A stretch of DNA of 64,000 nt, taken from NCBI RefSeq assembly GCF_029968015.1, contig NZ_JASCIS010000022.1:62001-126000 (forward strand), written 5' to 3'. Each line of letters starts with the position of its first letter. The first letter of the stretch is position 1. A program made the position numbers and the translations under genes. Below the pieces are notes generated by a model, which saw nothing but the letters and a program-made list of their open reading frames with translations, did no database searches and had not been told where the DNA came from. This document shows positions 1 through 6,735 of the stretch, one piece after another. Origin of the DNA: Streptomyces luteolus (GTDB lineage: Bacteria; Actinomycetota; Actinomycetes; Streptomycetales; Streptomycetaceae).

Positions 1-177
1 GGGCGCCTTGCCGATGACGACGGCGTCGATGTCGGCCCACGTCAACTCGGCGTCCTCCAGGGCCTTTTGTGCGGCCTCCCGGACGAGTCCGGCGATGGAG
101 ACGTCCTTGCGGGACGCGACGTGCTTGGTCTGGCCGACGCCGACGACGGCCACGGGTTCTTTCGACGACACGCTCAT
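1..177 (-). CDS. Thiolase-like lipid-transfer protein, N-terminal fragment (Ltp3-like)
   Basis: Only the first 59 codons lie in the window; the gene runs off the left edge. The start is the ATG at 177, overlapping the stop of the upstream gene as ATGA (174-177). The visible protein starts MSVSSKEPVAVVGVGQTKHV and continues into an ADIDAVVIGKAP segment, the first strand and helix of the thiolase fold seen in SCP-x/lipid-transfer (Ltp) thiolases. It is the fourth gene of a minus-strand operon (crotonase, DUF35 protein, Ltp, this gene). In M. tuberculosis the same order is Rv3521-ltp4-ltp3, so an Ltp3-like role in sterol or branched acyl-CoA thiolysis or retro-aldol cleavage is inferred. Family assignment is firm; the specific role is inference. 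Confidence 0.8.
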   Translation of the reverse strand, partial: MSVSSKEPVAVVGVGQTKHVASRKDVSIAGLVREAAQKALEDAELTWADIDAVVIGKAP

Positions 178-1238
178 CGCGCCTCCCCCTCCAGTACGGC
201 GACCAGGTTCTGTTGCAGGCACGGCCCGGAGGTGGCGTGGGCGAGGGCGCGGTCGGACTCACCGCGCTGGACGCGGGCGGCGGCCTCGCCGAGCCGGATC
301 AGCCCGGCGGCCATCATGGGGTTGGCGGCGAGGGCGCCGCCGGAGGGGTTGACGGTCACCTCGTCGCCCAGCCGCAGAGCCTTGCGCAGGACGACCTCCT
401 GCGAGCTGAAGGGGGCGTGCAACTCGGCCGTGTCCACCGGCCGCTGGAACGCCCCGGCCTTCTCGGCGGCCAGGCGGGCGGACGGCGAGTCGGTGAGGTC
501 GCGTACGCCCAGCGAGTGCGCCTCGATGCGGTGGTCCATGCCCCGGATCCAGGCGGGCCGCTCGCACAGCTCACGGGCCCGGTCCCCGGCGGCGAGGATC
601 ACGGCGGCCGCGCCGTCCCCGACGGGCGGCACGTCCCCGGTGCGCAGCGGCCGTACGAGATAGTCCCCCTGCGGGCGCGCACCCCGCACCTGCGCATGGG
701 AGTTGGCCAGCGCGGACTCGCGGCTGCGGGCGGCGACCCCGGCGAGCGCGGCCTCGTCCGTCTCCCCCGCGTCGATCAGCGCCTGCGCCTGGAGCGCCGC
801 GAGCGCGACGGAGTCGGGCCAGAGCGGGGCCACGTAGTACGGGTCGAGCTGCCGGGTGAGGACGTCGCGCACGGGGCCGGGCGAGGACTTTCCGTACGAG
901 TAGACGAGTGCGGTGTCGACCTCGCCGGTGAGGATCTTCACCCAGGCCTCGTAGAGCGCCCAGGCGCCGTCCATCTCGACGTGGGACTCGGAGATCGGCG
1001 GCCACGCCCCGACCCCGTCGAGGGCCATGGTGAAGGAGAAGGCGCGGCCCGCGAGGTAGTCGGAGGATCCCGAGCAGGTGAAGCCGATGTCGCTGGTCTT
1101 CAGGCCGGTCCGGGCGAGGACGTCGTGCAGGACGGGCATGAGCATCTCCACCTCGGAGTGCTCGTCGCTGGTGCGGGTGTGGTCGCTCTGCCCGAAGGCG
1201 ACGATCGCGACGTCCCTCAGGGGCCCTGCGGCGGCCAT
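174..1238 (-). CDS. Thiolase-fold lipid-transfer protein (Ltp4-like)
   Basis: This 354-residue protein of the thiolase superfamily (acetyl-CoA acetyltransferase/SCP-x type) matches the length of mycobacterial Ltp4 (Rv3522). It opens with RDVAIVAFGQSDHTR; the nucleophile region reads FTCSGSSDYLAG near residues 53-64. The C-terminal loop reads NPSGGALAANP instead of the classical thiolase GGHPxGxxG motif, a deviation typical of the Ltp branch, which acts as aldolases or atypical thiolases with DUF35 partners. The ATG at 1238 abuts the DUF35 gene upstream (stop at 1239), and its stop overlaps the next thiolase, so translational coupling in a four-gene operon is likely. Inferred substrate: CoA-activated sterol side-chain intermediates, because of the operon partners and the KstR-type operator upstream. 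Confidence 0.85.
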   Translation of the reverse strand: MAAAGPLRDVAIVAFGQSDHTRTSDEHSEVEMLMPVLHDVLARTGLKTSDIGFTCSGSSDYLAGRAFSFTMALDGVGAWPPISESHVEMDGAWALYEAWVKILTGEVDTALVYSYGKSSPGPVRDVLTRQLDPYYVAPLWPDSVALAALQAQALIDAGETDEAALAGVAARSRESALANSHAQVRGARPQGDYLVRPLRTGDVPPVGDGAAAVILAAGDRARELCERPAWIRGMDHRIEAHSLGVRDLTDSPSARLAAEKAGAFQRPVDTAELHAPFSSQEVVLRKALRLGDEVTVNPSGGALAANPMMAAGLIRLGEAAARVQRGESDRALAHATSGPCLQQNLVAVLEGEAR

Positions 1239-2183
1239 CTAGATCAGCTCCTTGTACGTCTCGTAGTCGGCGTCGGGCTCACCGGTGGGCCGGTAGTGAT
1301 CGGGATAGCGCCCGCCTTCCCGCCACACCGGCTCGACCCGGAGCCCCATCCGGACCTGGTCGTACGGAATCCCGGCGATGCGTCCGTGCAGGGCCAGGTC
1401 GGCGCCGTCGAGGGCGATATGGGCGTAGACGTACGGGACTTCGATGTCGAGATTCTTCGCCTTGATGTTGACGATGCAGTACGTGGTGACGGTCCCGGCG
1501 GGCCCGACCTCGACCTGTTCGTCCGTGGCGACGCCGCAGGTGGGGCAGGCTCCGCGCGGCGGCACGTACACCTTGCGGCAGGAGGGGCAGCGCTGGCCGA
1601 CGGCGCGTTGCTCGGCGAGCGCGTTGATGTAGCCGGTCTGGGCGCGCCCCGGCGAGTAGGTGTAGTCGAGCCGCGCGGGCGCGACGATTCCGGTGACGGC
1701 GTCCTCGAACTCCCCGCCGTGCGGCCGAGGTTGGGCTTGCTGCTCGCCGTCGTACGGCTCGAAGCAGGCGATGTCCTTGATGGTGCCGGTCCGTTCGGCG
1801 GCCCAGCGGACGCGGACGCGCATCCCGGTGCGGACGCTGTCGGGGCCTTCGGCGTCGAGGGCGTGCAGGAGGGCGGTGTCGGCGCCGTCGAGTTCGACCA
1901 GGACCCAGGCGAAGGGGGTGTCGAGCGGCTGGCCGGGGCGCGGTTCGTGGTTCCAGGCCCAGGTGGTGACGGTGCCGGTGGCGCCGACCTCGACGAGGTC
2001 GCGTATCTCCTCGGCGGTCACCGGGTCGTACTCGACGGGCGGGACGAGCACCTTCCCCGCACTGGTCCGCACCCCGAGCACGGTCCGCTCGCGCAGTCCG
2101 GTGAGGAAGGCGCTCTGGACGGGGCCGAGGGAGCGGGTGAAGGGGAATTCGACGATGAGGGGGGCTTTGAGGACTTCGGGCAC
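1239..2183 (-). CDS. Tandem DUF35 OB-fold/zinc-ribbon protein, partner of Ltp thiolases
   Basis: I choose the GTG at 2183 (protein MPEVLKAPLIVEFPF, 314 aa), with AAGGAG eleven bases upstream; a longer frame to 2252 lacks a good ribosome site and would overlap the crotonase. Two DUF35 copies are visible. The N-terminal one has lost its zinc ribbon (TSAGKVLVPPVEYDP replaces the cysteines). The C-terminal one keeps CPSCRKVYVPPRGACPTC near residues 200-217, followed by an OB fold. DUF35 proteins bind Ltp-type thiolase/aldolases and form part of the active complex (known for ChsH2-Ltp2). The double-domain layout and position next to an Ltp4-size protein resemble M. tuberculosis Rv3521. It lies 19 bp downstream of the crotonase in the same operon. 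Confidence 0.85.
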   Translation of the reverse strand: MPEVLKAPLIVEFPFTRSLGPVQSAFLTGLRERTVLGVRTSAGKVLVPPVEYDPVTAEEIRDLVEVGATGTVTTWAWNHEPRPGQPLDTPFAWVLVELDGADTALLHALDAEGPDSVRTGMRVRVRWAAERTGTIKDIACFEPYDGEQQAQPRPHGGEFEDAVTGIVAPARLDYTYSPGRAQTGYINALAEQRAVGQRCPSCRKVYVPPRGACPTCGVATDEQVEVGPAGTVTTYCIVNIKAKNLDIEVPYVYAHIALDGADLALHGRIAGIPYDQVRMGLRVEPVWREGGRYPDHYRPTGEPDADYETYKELI

Positions 2184-2202
2184 GCTCGTACTCCTTAAGG
2201 TG

Positions 2203-3027
2203 TCAGGCTCGCCGGTAGACGGGCGGCCGCTTCTCCGCGAAGGCCTTGGCACCTTCCTTGGCGTCCTCGGTCGCGAACACCGGCCAGCCGCGCTCCAGTT
2301 CGGACTTCAGCCCGTCCGTCTCGGTCATCTCGGCGGTCTCGTACACGGACGCCTTGACCGCCTCGACGGCGAGCGGCCCGCAGGCATTGATCTGCTCGGC
2401 GACTTCGAGGGCCTTGTCGAGGGCGGTGCCGTCGGGCACGACCTGTCCGATCAGCCCGATGGACGCGGCCTCGGCGGCGCTGTAGGGCCGCCCGGTGAGC
2501 AGCATCTCCAGCGCGTGCGTACGGGGGATCTGCCGCTGCAGCCGCACCGTCGAGCCGCCGATGGGGAACAGGCCGCGCTTGACCTCGAAGAGCCCGAAGG
2601 TGGCGGACTCCCCGGCGACGCGGATGTCGGTGCCCTGGAGGATCTCGGTGCCGCCGGCGACACAGTGCCCCTCGACGGCGGCGATGACGGGTTTGCGCGG
2701 GCGATGGTGCCGGAGCATCGCCTTCCAGTGCAGGTCGGGGTCGGCCTTGAGCCGGTCCCGGTACTGCTCGCCCGCCATGCCCCGGCCCGCGAGGGCCTTG
2801 AGGTCCATTCCGGCGCAGAAGTCGCCGCCCGCGCCGGTGACGACGACGGAGCGGATCCCGTCGTCCTCGTCGGCCTCGACCCAGCCGTCGTGGAGCCCGA
2901 CGAGCAGGGGCAGCGAGAGCGCGTTCTTGGCCTCGGGCCTGTTGAGTGTGAGCACCAGGGTGGCGCCTTCGCGCCGTACGTCCAGGTGTTCCGTCCCACC
3001 GTGTTCCGTCCCACCACTTGGTCCCAT
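2203..3027 (-). CDS. Enoyl-CoA hydratase/isomerase (crotonase), EchA19-like
   Basis: The 274-residue crotonase-fold protein hydrates or isomerises 2-enoyl-CoAs. Oxyanion-hole segments are AGGDFCAGMDLKAL (around residue 85) and GHCVAGGTEI (around 120); the FGLFEVKRGLFP segment around 144-155 carries the catalytic-site glutamate region. The ATG at 3027 has GGGAGGA upstream. The N terminus contains a small in-frame duplication (GGTEHGGTEH) from a 15-bp tandem repeat. It is the first gene of the minus-strand operon and is divergent from an acyl-CoA synthetase, exactly as echA19 faces fadD19 in mycobacteria, where EchA19 hydrates sterol side-chain enoyl-CoAs. Its promoter region carries a KstR-type box and a second palindrome. 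Enzyme family is secure; the sterol substrate is inference. Confidence 0.88.
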   Translation of the reverse strand: MGPSGGTEHGGTEHLDVRREGATLVLTLNRPEAKNALSLPLLVGLHDGWVEADEDDGIRSVVVTGAGGDFCAGMDLKALAGRGMAGEQYRDRLKADPDLHWKAMLRHHRPRKPVIAAVEGHCVAGGTEILQGTDIRVAGESATFGLFEVKRGLFPIGGSTVRLQRQIPRTHALEMLLTGRPYSAAEAASIGLIGQVVPDGTALDKALEVAEQINACGPLAVEAVKASVYETAEMTETDGLKSELERGWPVFATEDAKEGAKAFAEKRPPVYRRA

Positions 3028-3052
3028 GCGTTGGGTCCTCCCGTCTCAGACC

Positions 3053-3066
3053 TAGAACAGGTTGCA
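3053..3066. promoter_or_regulatory. KstR-type operator
   Basis: The sequence TAGAACAGGTTGCA fits the 14-bp KstR consensus TNNAACNNGTTNNA at every fixed position. It sits 26 bp upstream of the crotonase start and in the shared divergent promoter with the acyl-CoA synthetase. KstR is the TetR-family repressor of sterol degradation in actinobacteria; no kstR gene is visible in the window. Confidence 0.6.
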
Positions 3067-3093
3067 GGAGCCCGGGTCCCAGTTCAATAGCTT

Positions 3094-3110
3094 TCTGACA
3101 GACAGTCAGA
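3094..3110. promoter_or_regulatory. 17-bp palindrome, putative second operator
   Basis: TCTGACAGACAGTCAGA is an inverted repeat (arms of 6, spacer 5) in the same divergent promoter, next to the KstR-type box. A palindrome of the same geometry, TCTGATGCGGTGTCAGA, lies in front of the flavin oxidoreductase gene at 20694-20710, suggesting one further (probably TetR-family) regulator for both. Confidence 0.5.
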
Positions 3111-3193
3111 TTTCTTGACGCACCCCTTCCCAGTTGTGCCGGGCAACGCTCTAATGACGGCCGAGCCAACAACTTCCGGGGTCAGGAGGAGCG

Positions 3194-4819
3194 GTGGAGT
3201 ACAACCTTGCAGACCTGTTCGAGTCCGTCGTCGACGTGGTGCCCGACCGCGAGGCGCTCGTGTACGTCGACCACCCCGGCACCGGCTCGGAACGCCGCCT
3301 CACCTACTCGGAACTCGACGCGGCCGCCAACCGCCTCGCCCACCACCTGGTCGACAGCGGCATCCGCCCCGGCGAGCATCTGGGCCTGCACCTCTACAAC
3401 GGGGTCGAGTATCTGCAGACCGTGCTCGCCTGCCTCAAGGCCCGGATCGTGCCGGTCAACGTCAACTACCGTTACGTTGAGGAGGAGTTGGTCTACCTCT
3501 ATCGGGACGCCGACCTCGCCGCGCTGGTCTTCGACGCCGAGTTCACCGAGCGCGTCGCCGCCGCCCTGCCCCGCACCGACAAGCTCCGCCACCTCGTGCG
3601 GGCGGGTACGGTCCCGGCGGGCGCACCCGACCTGGACGCCGTGCCGTTCGCACGGGCCGAGGCGACCGGCTCGCCGGAGCGGGGCTTCGGGCCCCGCTCC
3701 GCCGACGACCTGTTCATCATCTACACGGGCGGCACCACCGGCATGCCGAAGGGCGTGATGTGGCGCCAGGAGGACCTGTTCTTCGCGGGCCTGTTCGGCG
3801 GCGACCCGGCGGGCGAGCCGGTCTCGCGCCCCGAGGAACTCGCCGAGAACGTCGCCGCGGGCGGCAGCGGCATCACCTTCTTCCCCACTCCCCCGCTGAT
3901 GCACGGCACGTCCACGCTCACCTCGTTCATCGCGTTCAACTACGGGCAGCGCGTGGTGATCCACCGCAAGTACGCGCCCGAGGAGGTGCTCCGTACGATC
4001 GAGCAGGAGAGGGTGTCCAGCGTCTCGCTCGTCGGCGACGCGATGCTGCGGCCCCTCATCGACGCGCTGAACGGCCCCTGCAAGGGCACCGACATGTCGT
4101 CGCTGTTCAGCGTCTCGTCATCCGGGGCGATCATGTCGGAGACGGTGCGCGCGGAGTTCCAGGCCCTCGTGCCGAACGTGCTGCTGCTCAACAACTTCGG
4201 CTCGTCGGAGTCCGGCTCCAACGGCAAGGCGACGGACGACTCCGGCCCCGGGAAGGGCTTCCGTCTGGAGGTCAACGAGCGTACGAAGGTGGTCGACCCG
4301 GTCACGTACGAGCCGGTGGCCGCGGGCGAGCCGGGGCGCCTCGCGCAGCGGGGGCACGTGCCGCTCGGCTACTACAACGACGAGAAGAAGACCGCCGAGA
4401 CGTTCTTCCAGAAGGGCGGCCTGCGCTGGGTGCTGCTCGGCGACATGGCGACCGTCGACGAGGCCGGCATCGTGACGGTGCTCGGCCGTGGCTCGCAGTG
4501 CATCAACTCCGGGGGCGAGAAGGTCTATCCGGAGGAGGTCGAGCAGGCGCTGAAGTCGCACCCGGATGTGTACGACGCGCTGGTGGCGGGGGTGCCGGAT
4601 GAGAAGTGGGGCAATCATGTCGCGGCGGTGGTGCAACTCCGTTCTGGTGCTGGGGAGTTGACTCTGGAGGCCGTCCAGGCCCACTGCCGCACCCATGTCG
4701 CCGGCTACAAGATCCCGCGCCAACTCGTCGTGACGGACCGCATCCAGAGGTCGCCCAGCGGCAAGGCGGACTATCGGTGGGCGAAGGCGGTGGCGGCGGA
4801 GGCGGACGGGGTGGAGTGA
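3194..4819 (+). CDS. Acyl-CoA synthetase (AMP-forming), FadD19-like
   Basis: The 541-residue ANL-superfamily ligase activates a carboxylate with ATP and CoA. The GTG at 3194 follows AGGAGGA at 3185-3191. Visible motifs: the P-loop YTGGTTGMPKGVMW near residues 176-189, NNFGSSESGS (A5-type region) near 335, the hinge segment GRGSQCINSGGEKVYPEEVE near 430-450, and the C-terminal catalytic-lysine segment RSPSGKADYRWAK. It is transcribed divergently from an EchA19/DUF35/Ltp operon through a promoter with a KstR-type box, the arrangement of fadD19 in mycobacteria, where FadD19 activates C26 and C24-branched sterol side chains. Family assignment is certain; sterol specificity is inferred from context. 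A strong hairpin follows the stop. Confidence 0.9.
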   Translation: MEYNLADLFESVVDVVPDREALVYVDHPGTGSERRLTYSELDAAANRLAHHLVDSGIRPGEHLGLHLYNGVEYLQTVLACLKARIVPVNVNYRYVEEELVYLYRDADLAALVFDAEFTERVAAALPRTDKLRHLVRAGTVPAGAPDLDAVPFARAEATGSPERGFGPRSADDLFIIYTGGTTGMPKGVMWRQEDLFFAGLFGGDPAGEPVSRPEELAENVAAGGSGITFFPTPPLMHGTSTLTSFIAFNYGQRVVIHRKYAPEEVLRTIEQERVSSVSLVGDAMLRPLIDALNGPCKGTDMSSLFSVSSSGAIMSETVRAEFQALVPNVLLLNNFGSSESGSNGKATDDSGPGKGFRLEVNERTKVVDPVTYEPVAAGEPGRLAQRGHVPLGYYNDEKKTAETFFQKGGLRWVLLGDMATVDEAGIVTVLGRGSQCINSGGEKVYPEEVEQALKSHPDVYDALVAGVPDEKWGNHVAAVVQLRSGAGELTLEAVQAHCRTHVAGYKIPRQLVVTDRIQRSPSGKADYRWAKAVAAEADGVE

Positions 4820-4837
4820 GGCCGACCGGGCGTTCCT

Positions 4838-5034
4838 TTTTCCCCTACCCGCCCCTTCCCGAAAGTCCTGCCGGACGGGCCTCCTCAAGCGCCGGAGGGG
4901 CTGAAAAATCAGCCCCTCCGGCGCTTGAGATGGGGGTCCCCCTGCTCGAGCGAAGCCGAGAGCTTGGGGGAGGGGGTCCGGGGGCTGGCCCCCGTGGCTG
5001 TCCGCAGGACTTTCGGGAAGGGGGGTAGGGGAAA
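4838..5034. repeat. Large intergenic inverted repeat, family A
   Basis: Two nested inverted repeats. Outer arms (4838-4873 and 5000-5034) pair with one mismatch and one indel; the inner stem is a perfect 21-bp arm pair at 4884-4904 and 4909-4929 with an AAAA loop. Pieces of the same element recur at 10699-10747, 22459-22596 and 37282-37307. Such dispersed hairpins are common in Streptomyces intergenic regions. This copy probably also terminates the acyl-CoA synthetase transcript. Confidence 0.8.
4884..4929 (+). terminator. Perfect 21-bp stem-loop after acyl-CoA synthetase
   Basis: Perfect 21-bp inverted repeat with a four-base A loop, 64 bp downstream of the stop codon. There is no T-run, as is usual for high-GC actinobacterial terminators. 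It forms the core of the family A repeat. Confidence 0.6.
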
Positions 5035-5050
5035 GCCGTAGTCCCGGCCG

Positions 5051-5152
5051 ATGGCCTCTTCGTACGGCACAGCAGACTGCGGCGACCAGTGGACGGGCAC
5101 GGACGTCCTCAAGGAGGCGGGCATCCGGATCCGGGACCGCGTCAAGGGCTGA
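5051..5152 (+). other. Short 33-codon frame, possible gene remnant
   Basis: After the family A repeat a frame runs from an ATG at 5051 to a TGA at 5152, reading MASSYGTADCGDQW and ending KEAGIRIRDRVKG. The C-terminal half looks protein-like in composition, as if the 3' end of a longer gene survives, but no ribosome site is visible and I do not recognise a family. The rest of 5153-5273 holds only the short palindrome listed separately. Confidence 0.2.
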
Positions 5153-5223
5153 GGCTTCCCGGATGACACGCCCCGGGAGGTGCACTTGCGGGGGCGGACT
5201 TCCCGGGCCGCGGCTCGTGGTTC

Positions 5224-5239
5224 TGAGTACGACGACTCA
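5224..5239. promoter_or_regulatory. Short inverted repeat upstream of small membrane protein
   Basis: TGAGTACGACGACTCA has 5-base arms (TGAGT/ACTCA) and lies 35 bp upstream of the ATG at 5274. It could be an operator; no independent support. Confidence 0.25.
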
Positions 5240-5273
5240 TGTGGCCGCGGCCGCACGCGGGTTGAATGAAGGC

Positions 5274-5636
5274 ATGAGCAACTCCCAGCCCCGATCCGCC
5301 GCCCCTGCCGTGGGACCCGACGCCGCCGCCGATACCCGCATCGGCCTCGCCTGGGTGGGCCCACTGCTCTCCACGGCGGTCACACTGCCGTTGGCGCTCT
5401 TCGCGCACTTCCTCGTGGTCCTCGGCGCCTCCGGGGTCGAGGACCAATCGGGCTCGCCCGCCTCGCTGCCCATCGGGATCTTCCGCTACGGGCTGCTCGT
5501 GCCCTTCTGCCTGCTGTGGATCGCCTGGGCCCTGGTCCGCCACCCGGGCCTGTCCAACCGCCGCACCCTCTGCTCCTTCTCCGCCCCGCTCTCCGTCCTG
5601 CTGCTCGCCGTGGCCGTCCTCTCCTTCATGGGCTGA
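5274..5636 (+). CDS. Small membrane protein, three predicted helices
   Basis: A 120-residue protein of unknown function. After a short Ala/Pro-rich N terminus three hydrophobic stretches are visible: about 25-50 (WVGPLLSTAVTLPLALFAHF), 68-88 (FRYGLLVPFCLLWIAWAL) and 100-118 (SAPLSVLLLAVAVLSF). The ATG at 5274 is preferred over upstream in-frame starts because the upstream frame encodes basic, Cys-rich sequence with no membrane character; the ribosome site is weak (GAAGG close to the start). It stands alone between the acyl-CoA synthetase and the deacetylase. I do not recognise a family. Confidence 0.6.
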   Translation: MSNSQPRSAAPAVGPDAAADTRIGLAWVGPLLSTAVTLPLALFAHFLVVLGASGVEDQSGSPASLPIGIFRYGLLVPFCLLWIAWALVRHPGLSNRRTLCSFSAPLSVLLLAVAVLSFMG

Positions 5637-5715
5637 CGCGCCCGGACCGTAAGTTCACCTGCCGCTCACCCCGATGTGGCCCGCCCGGTGGCAAGGTCCG
5701 TACGTGGAAGCGTAC

Positions 5716-5760
5716 GGAACCGGAACGAGAACGGAAACGGGAACGGGAACGGGAGCGAGA
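5716..5760 (+). repeat. GGAACG-type hexanucleotide microsatellite
   Basis: About seven degenerate copies of a GGAACG/GGAACC-like hexamer lie immediately upstream of the chosen start of the deacetylase. If the next upstream start were used, the repeat would encode a Gly/Thr-rich leader. Confidence 0.6.
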
Positions 5761-5763
5761 CCG

Positions 5764-6558
5764 GTGCGACGGGCGGCAGCAGTGCTTCGGTGCGTCGCCC
5801 CGCTGCTCGCCACCGCCCTCCTCGCGGGCGGATGCGCAGGGGACAGCACGGACCCCGGCGCCCCGGAGCGGGGACGGCCCGCGCCCTCGACCCGCCCCGC
5901 GCTCCCCCGCCTCCTCGACCCCCCGCCGCCACCGCGCCAGAAGCCCGCACTCCCTCCCTCCGGCCGGTCCGCCCCCGTGCTCGACCGCGTGCCGACGCGC
6001 GACCGCGTCGTGTTCCTCACCATCGACGACGGCATCGCGAAGGACCCGGAGTTCGCCCGTCTGATGCGGCAACTCCGGGTGCCGTTCAGCATGTTCCTCA
6101 CCGACTCCATGGCCGGTGACGACTACGGCTACTTCGACCGGCTGCGGCGCGGCGGCAACCGCGTACAGAACCACACCCTCACCCACCCGAGCCTCGCCGG
6201 ACTGCCGTACGCACGCCAGCGGGCCGAGATCTGCGGTCAACAGGACCGGATCCAGGAGGAGTTCGGTGAGCGGCCCACCCTCTTCCGTCCGCCGCGCGGC
6301 CGCTACGACCCCGCCACCCTGCGCGCCGTCGCCGACTGCGGGCTGCGCGCCTCCGTGATGTGGGGCGTCAACATGCAGCCCGACGGCCTGCGCTACGACA
6401 ACGGCACCGACCGGCTCCGCCCCGGCGAGATCGTCCTCTTCCACTTCTTCCCGCCCGAACGCCTCGGCGGCGGGACCCTCACCGAGCTCACCGTGGAGCT
6501 GCTGCGGACGATCACCGAGCAGGGCTTCGCGGTGGCCCGGATCGAGGACTACGTCTGA
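5764..6558 (+). CDS. Polysaccharide deacetylase (NodB domain), exported lipoprotein-like
   Basis: Predicted metal-dependent carbohydrate esterase 4 family protein, 264 aa from the GTG at 5764. That start gives a textbook signal peptide (MRRAAAVLRC then a hydrophobic run to LLAGGC, Cys24 as possible lipidation site) followed by a Pro-rich linker. NodB motifs: VFLTIDDG (motif 1, metal/catalytic Asp pair, near residue 86), NHTLTHPSL (motif 2, HxxxH) and FRPPRGRYD (motif 3). It probably acts outside the membrane on peptidoglycan or another N-acetylated glycan. An in-frame start further upstream (5704) would add a repeat-encoded Gly/Thr stretch ahead of the signal peptide and is less likely. Monocistronic; substrate unknown. 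Confidence 0.85.
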   Translation: MRRAAAVLRCVAPLLATALLAGGCAGDSTDPGAPERGRPAPSTRPALPRLLDPPPPPRQKPALPPSGRSAPVLDRVPTRDRVVFLTIDDGIAKDPEFARLMRQLRVPFSMFLTDSMAGDDYGYFDRLRRGGNRVQNHTLTHPSLAGLPYARQRAEICGQQDRIQEEFGERPTLFRPPRGRYDPATLRAVADCGLRASVMWGVNMQPDGLRYDNGTDRLRPGEIVLFHFFPPERLGGGTLTELTVELLRTITEQGFAVARIEDYV

Positions 6559-6629
6559 CCGCACGAAGATCACGTCACACGTCTTGACGCCCCCGCCCGC
6601 CCCCTGGATAACTGAACCCCAGCAGGGCA

Positions 6630-6643
6630 ACCGAATGATCGGT
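6630..6643. promoter_or_regulatory. Putative TetR-type (PaaR-like) operator
   Basis: ACCGAATGATCGGT is a perfect 5-base-arm palindrome with a 4-base spacer, about 93 bp upstream of the phenylacetate-CoA ligase start. ACCG...CGGT half-sites are characteristic of PaaR-type regulators of phenylacetate genes in actinobacteria. The regulator itself is not in the window. Confidence 0.45.
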
Positions 6644-6735
6644 CGCCCGATTCAAGTGGATTAGCCGTAATGGCTGGACCGTAATGACTGGTCCGTACTG
6701 GCTGGACCGAGATGGCTGTGGGACGGAGAAGCGCG

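Noticed and set aside
69..2198. 709-codon plus-strand frame opposite the Ltp/DUF35 genes
   Set aside because: Gly/Val/Arg-rich shadow typical of the antisense of high-GC genes; the opposite strand encodes clear families.
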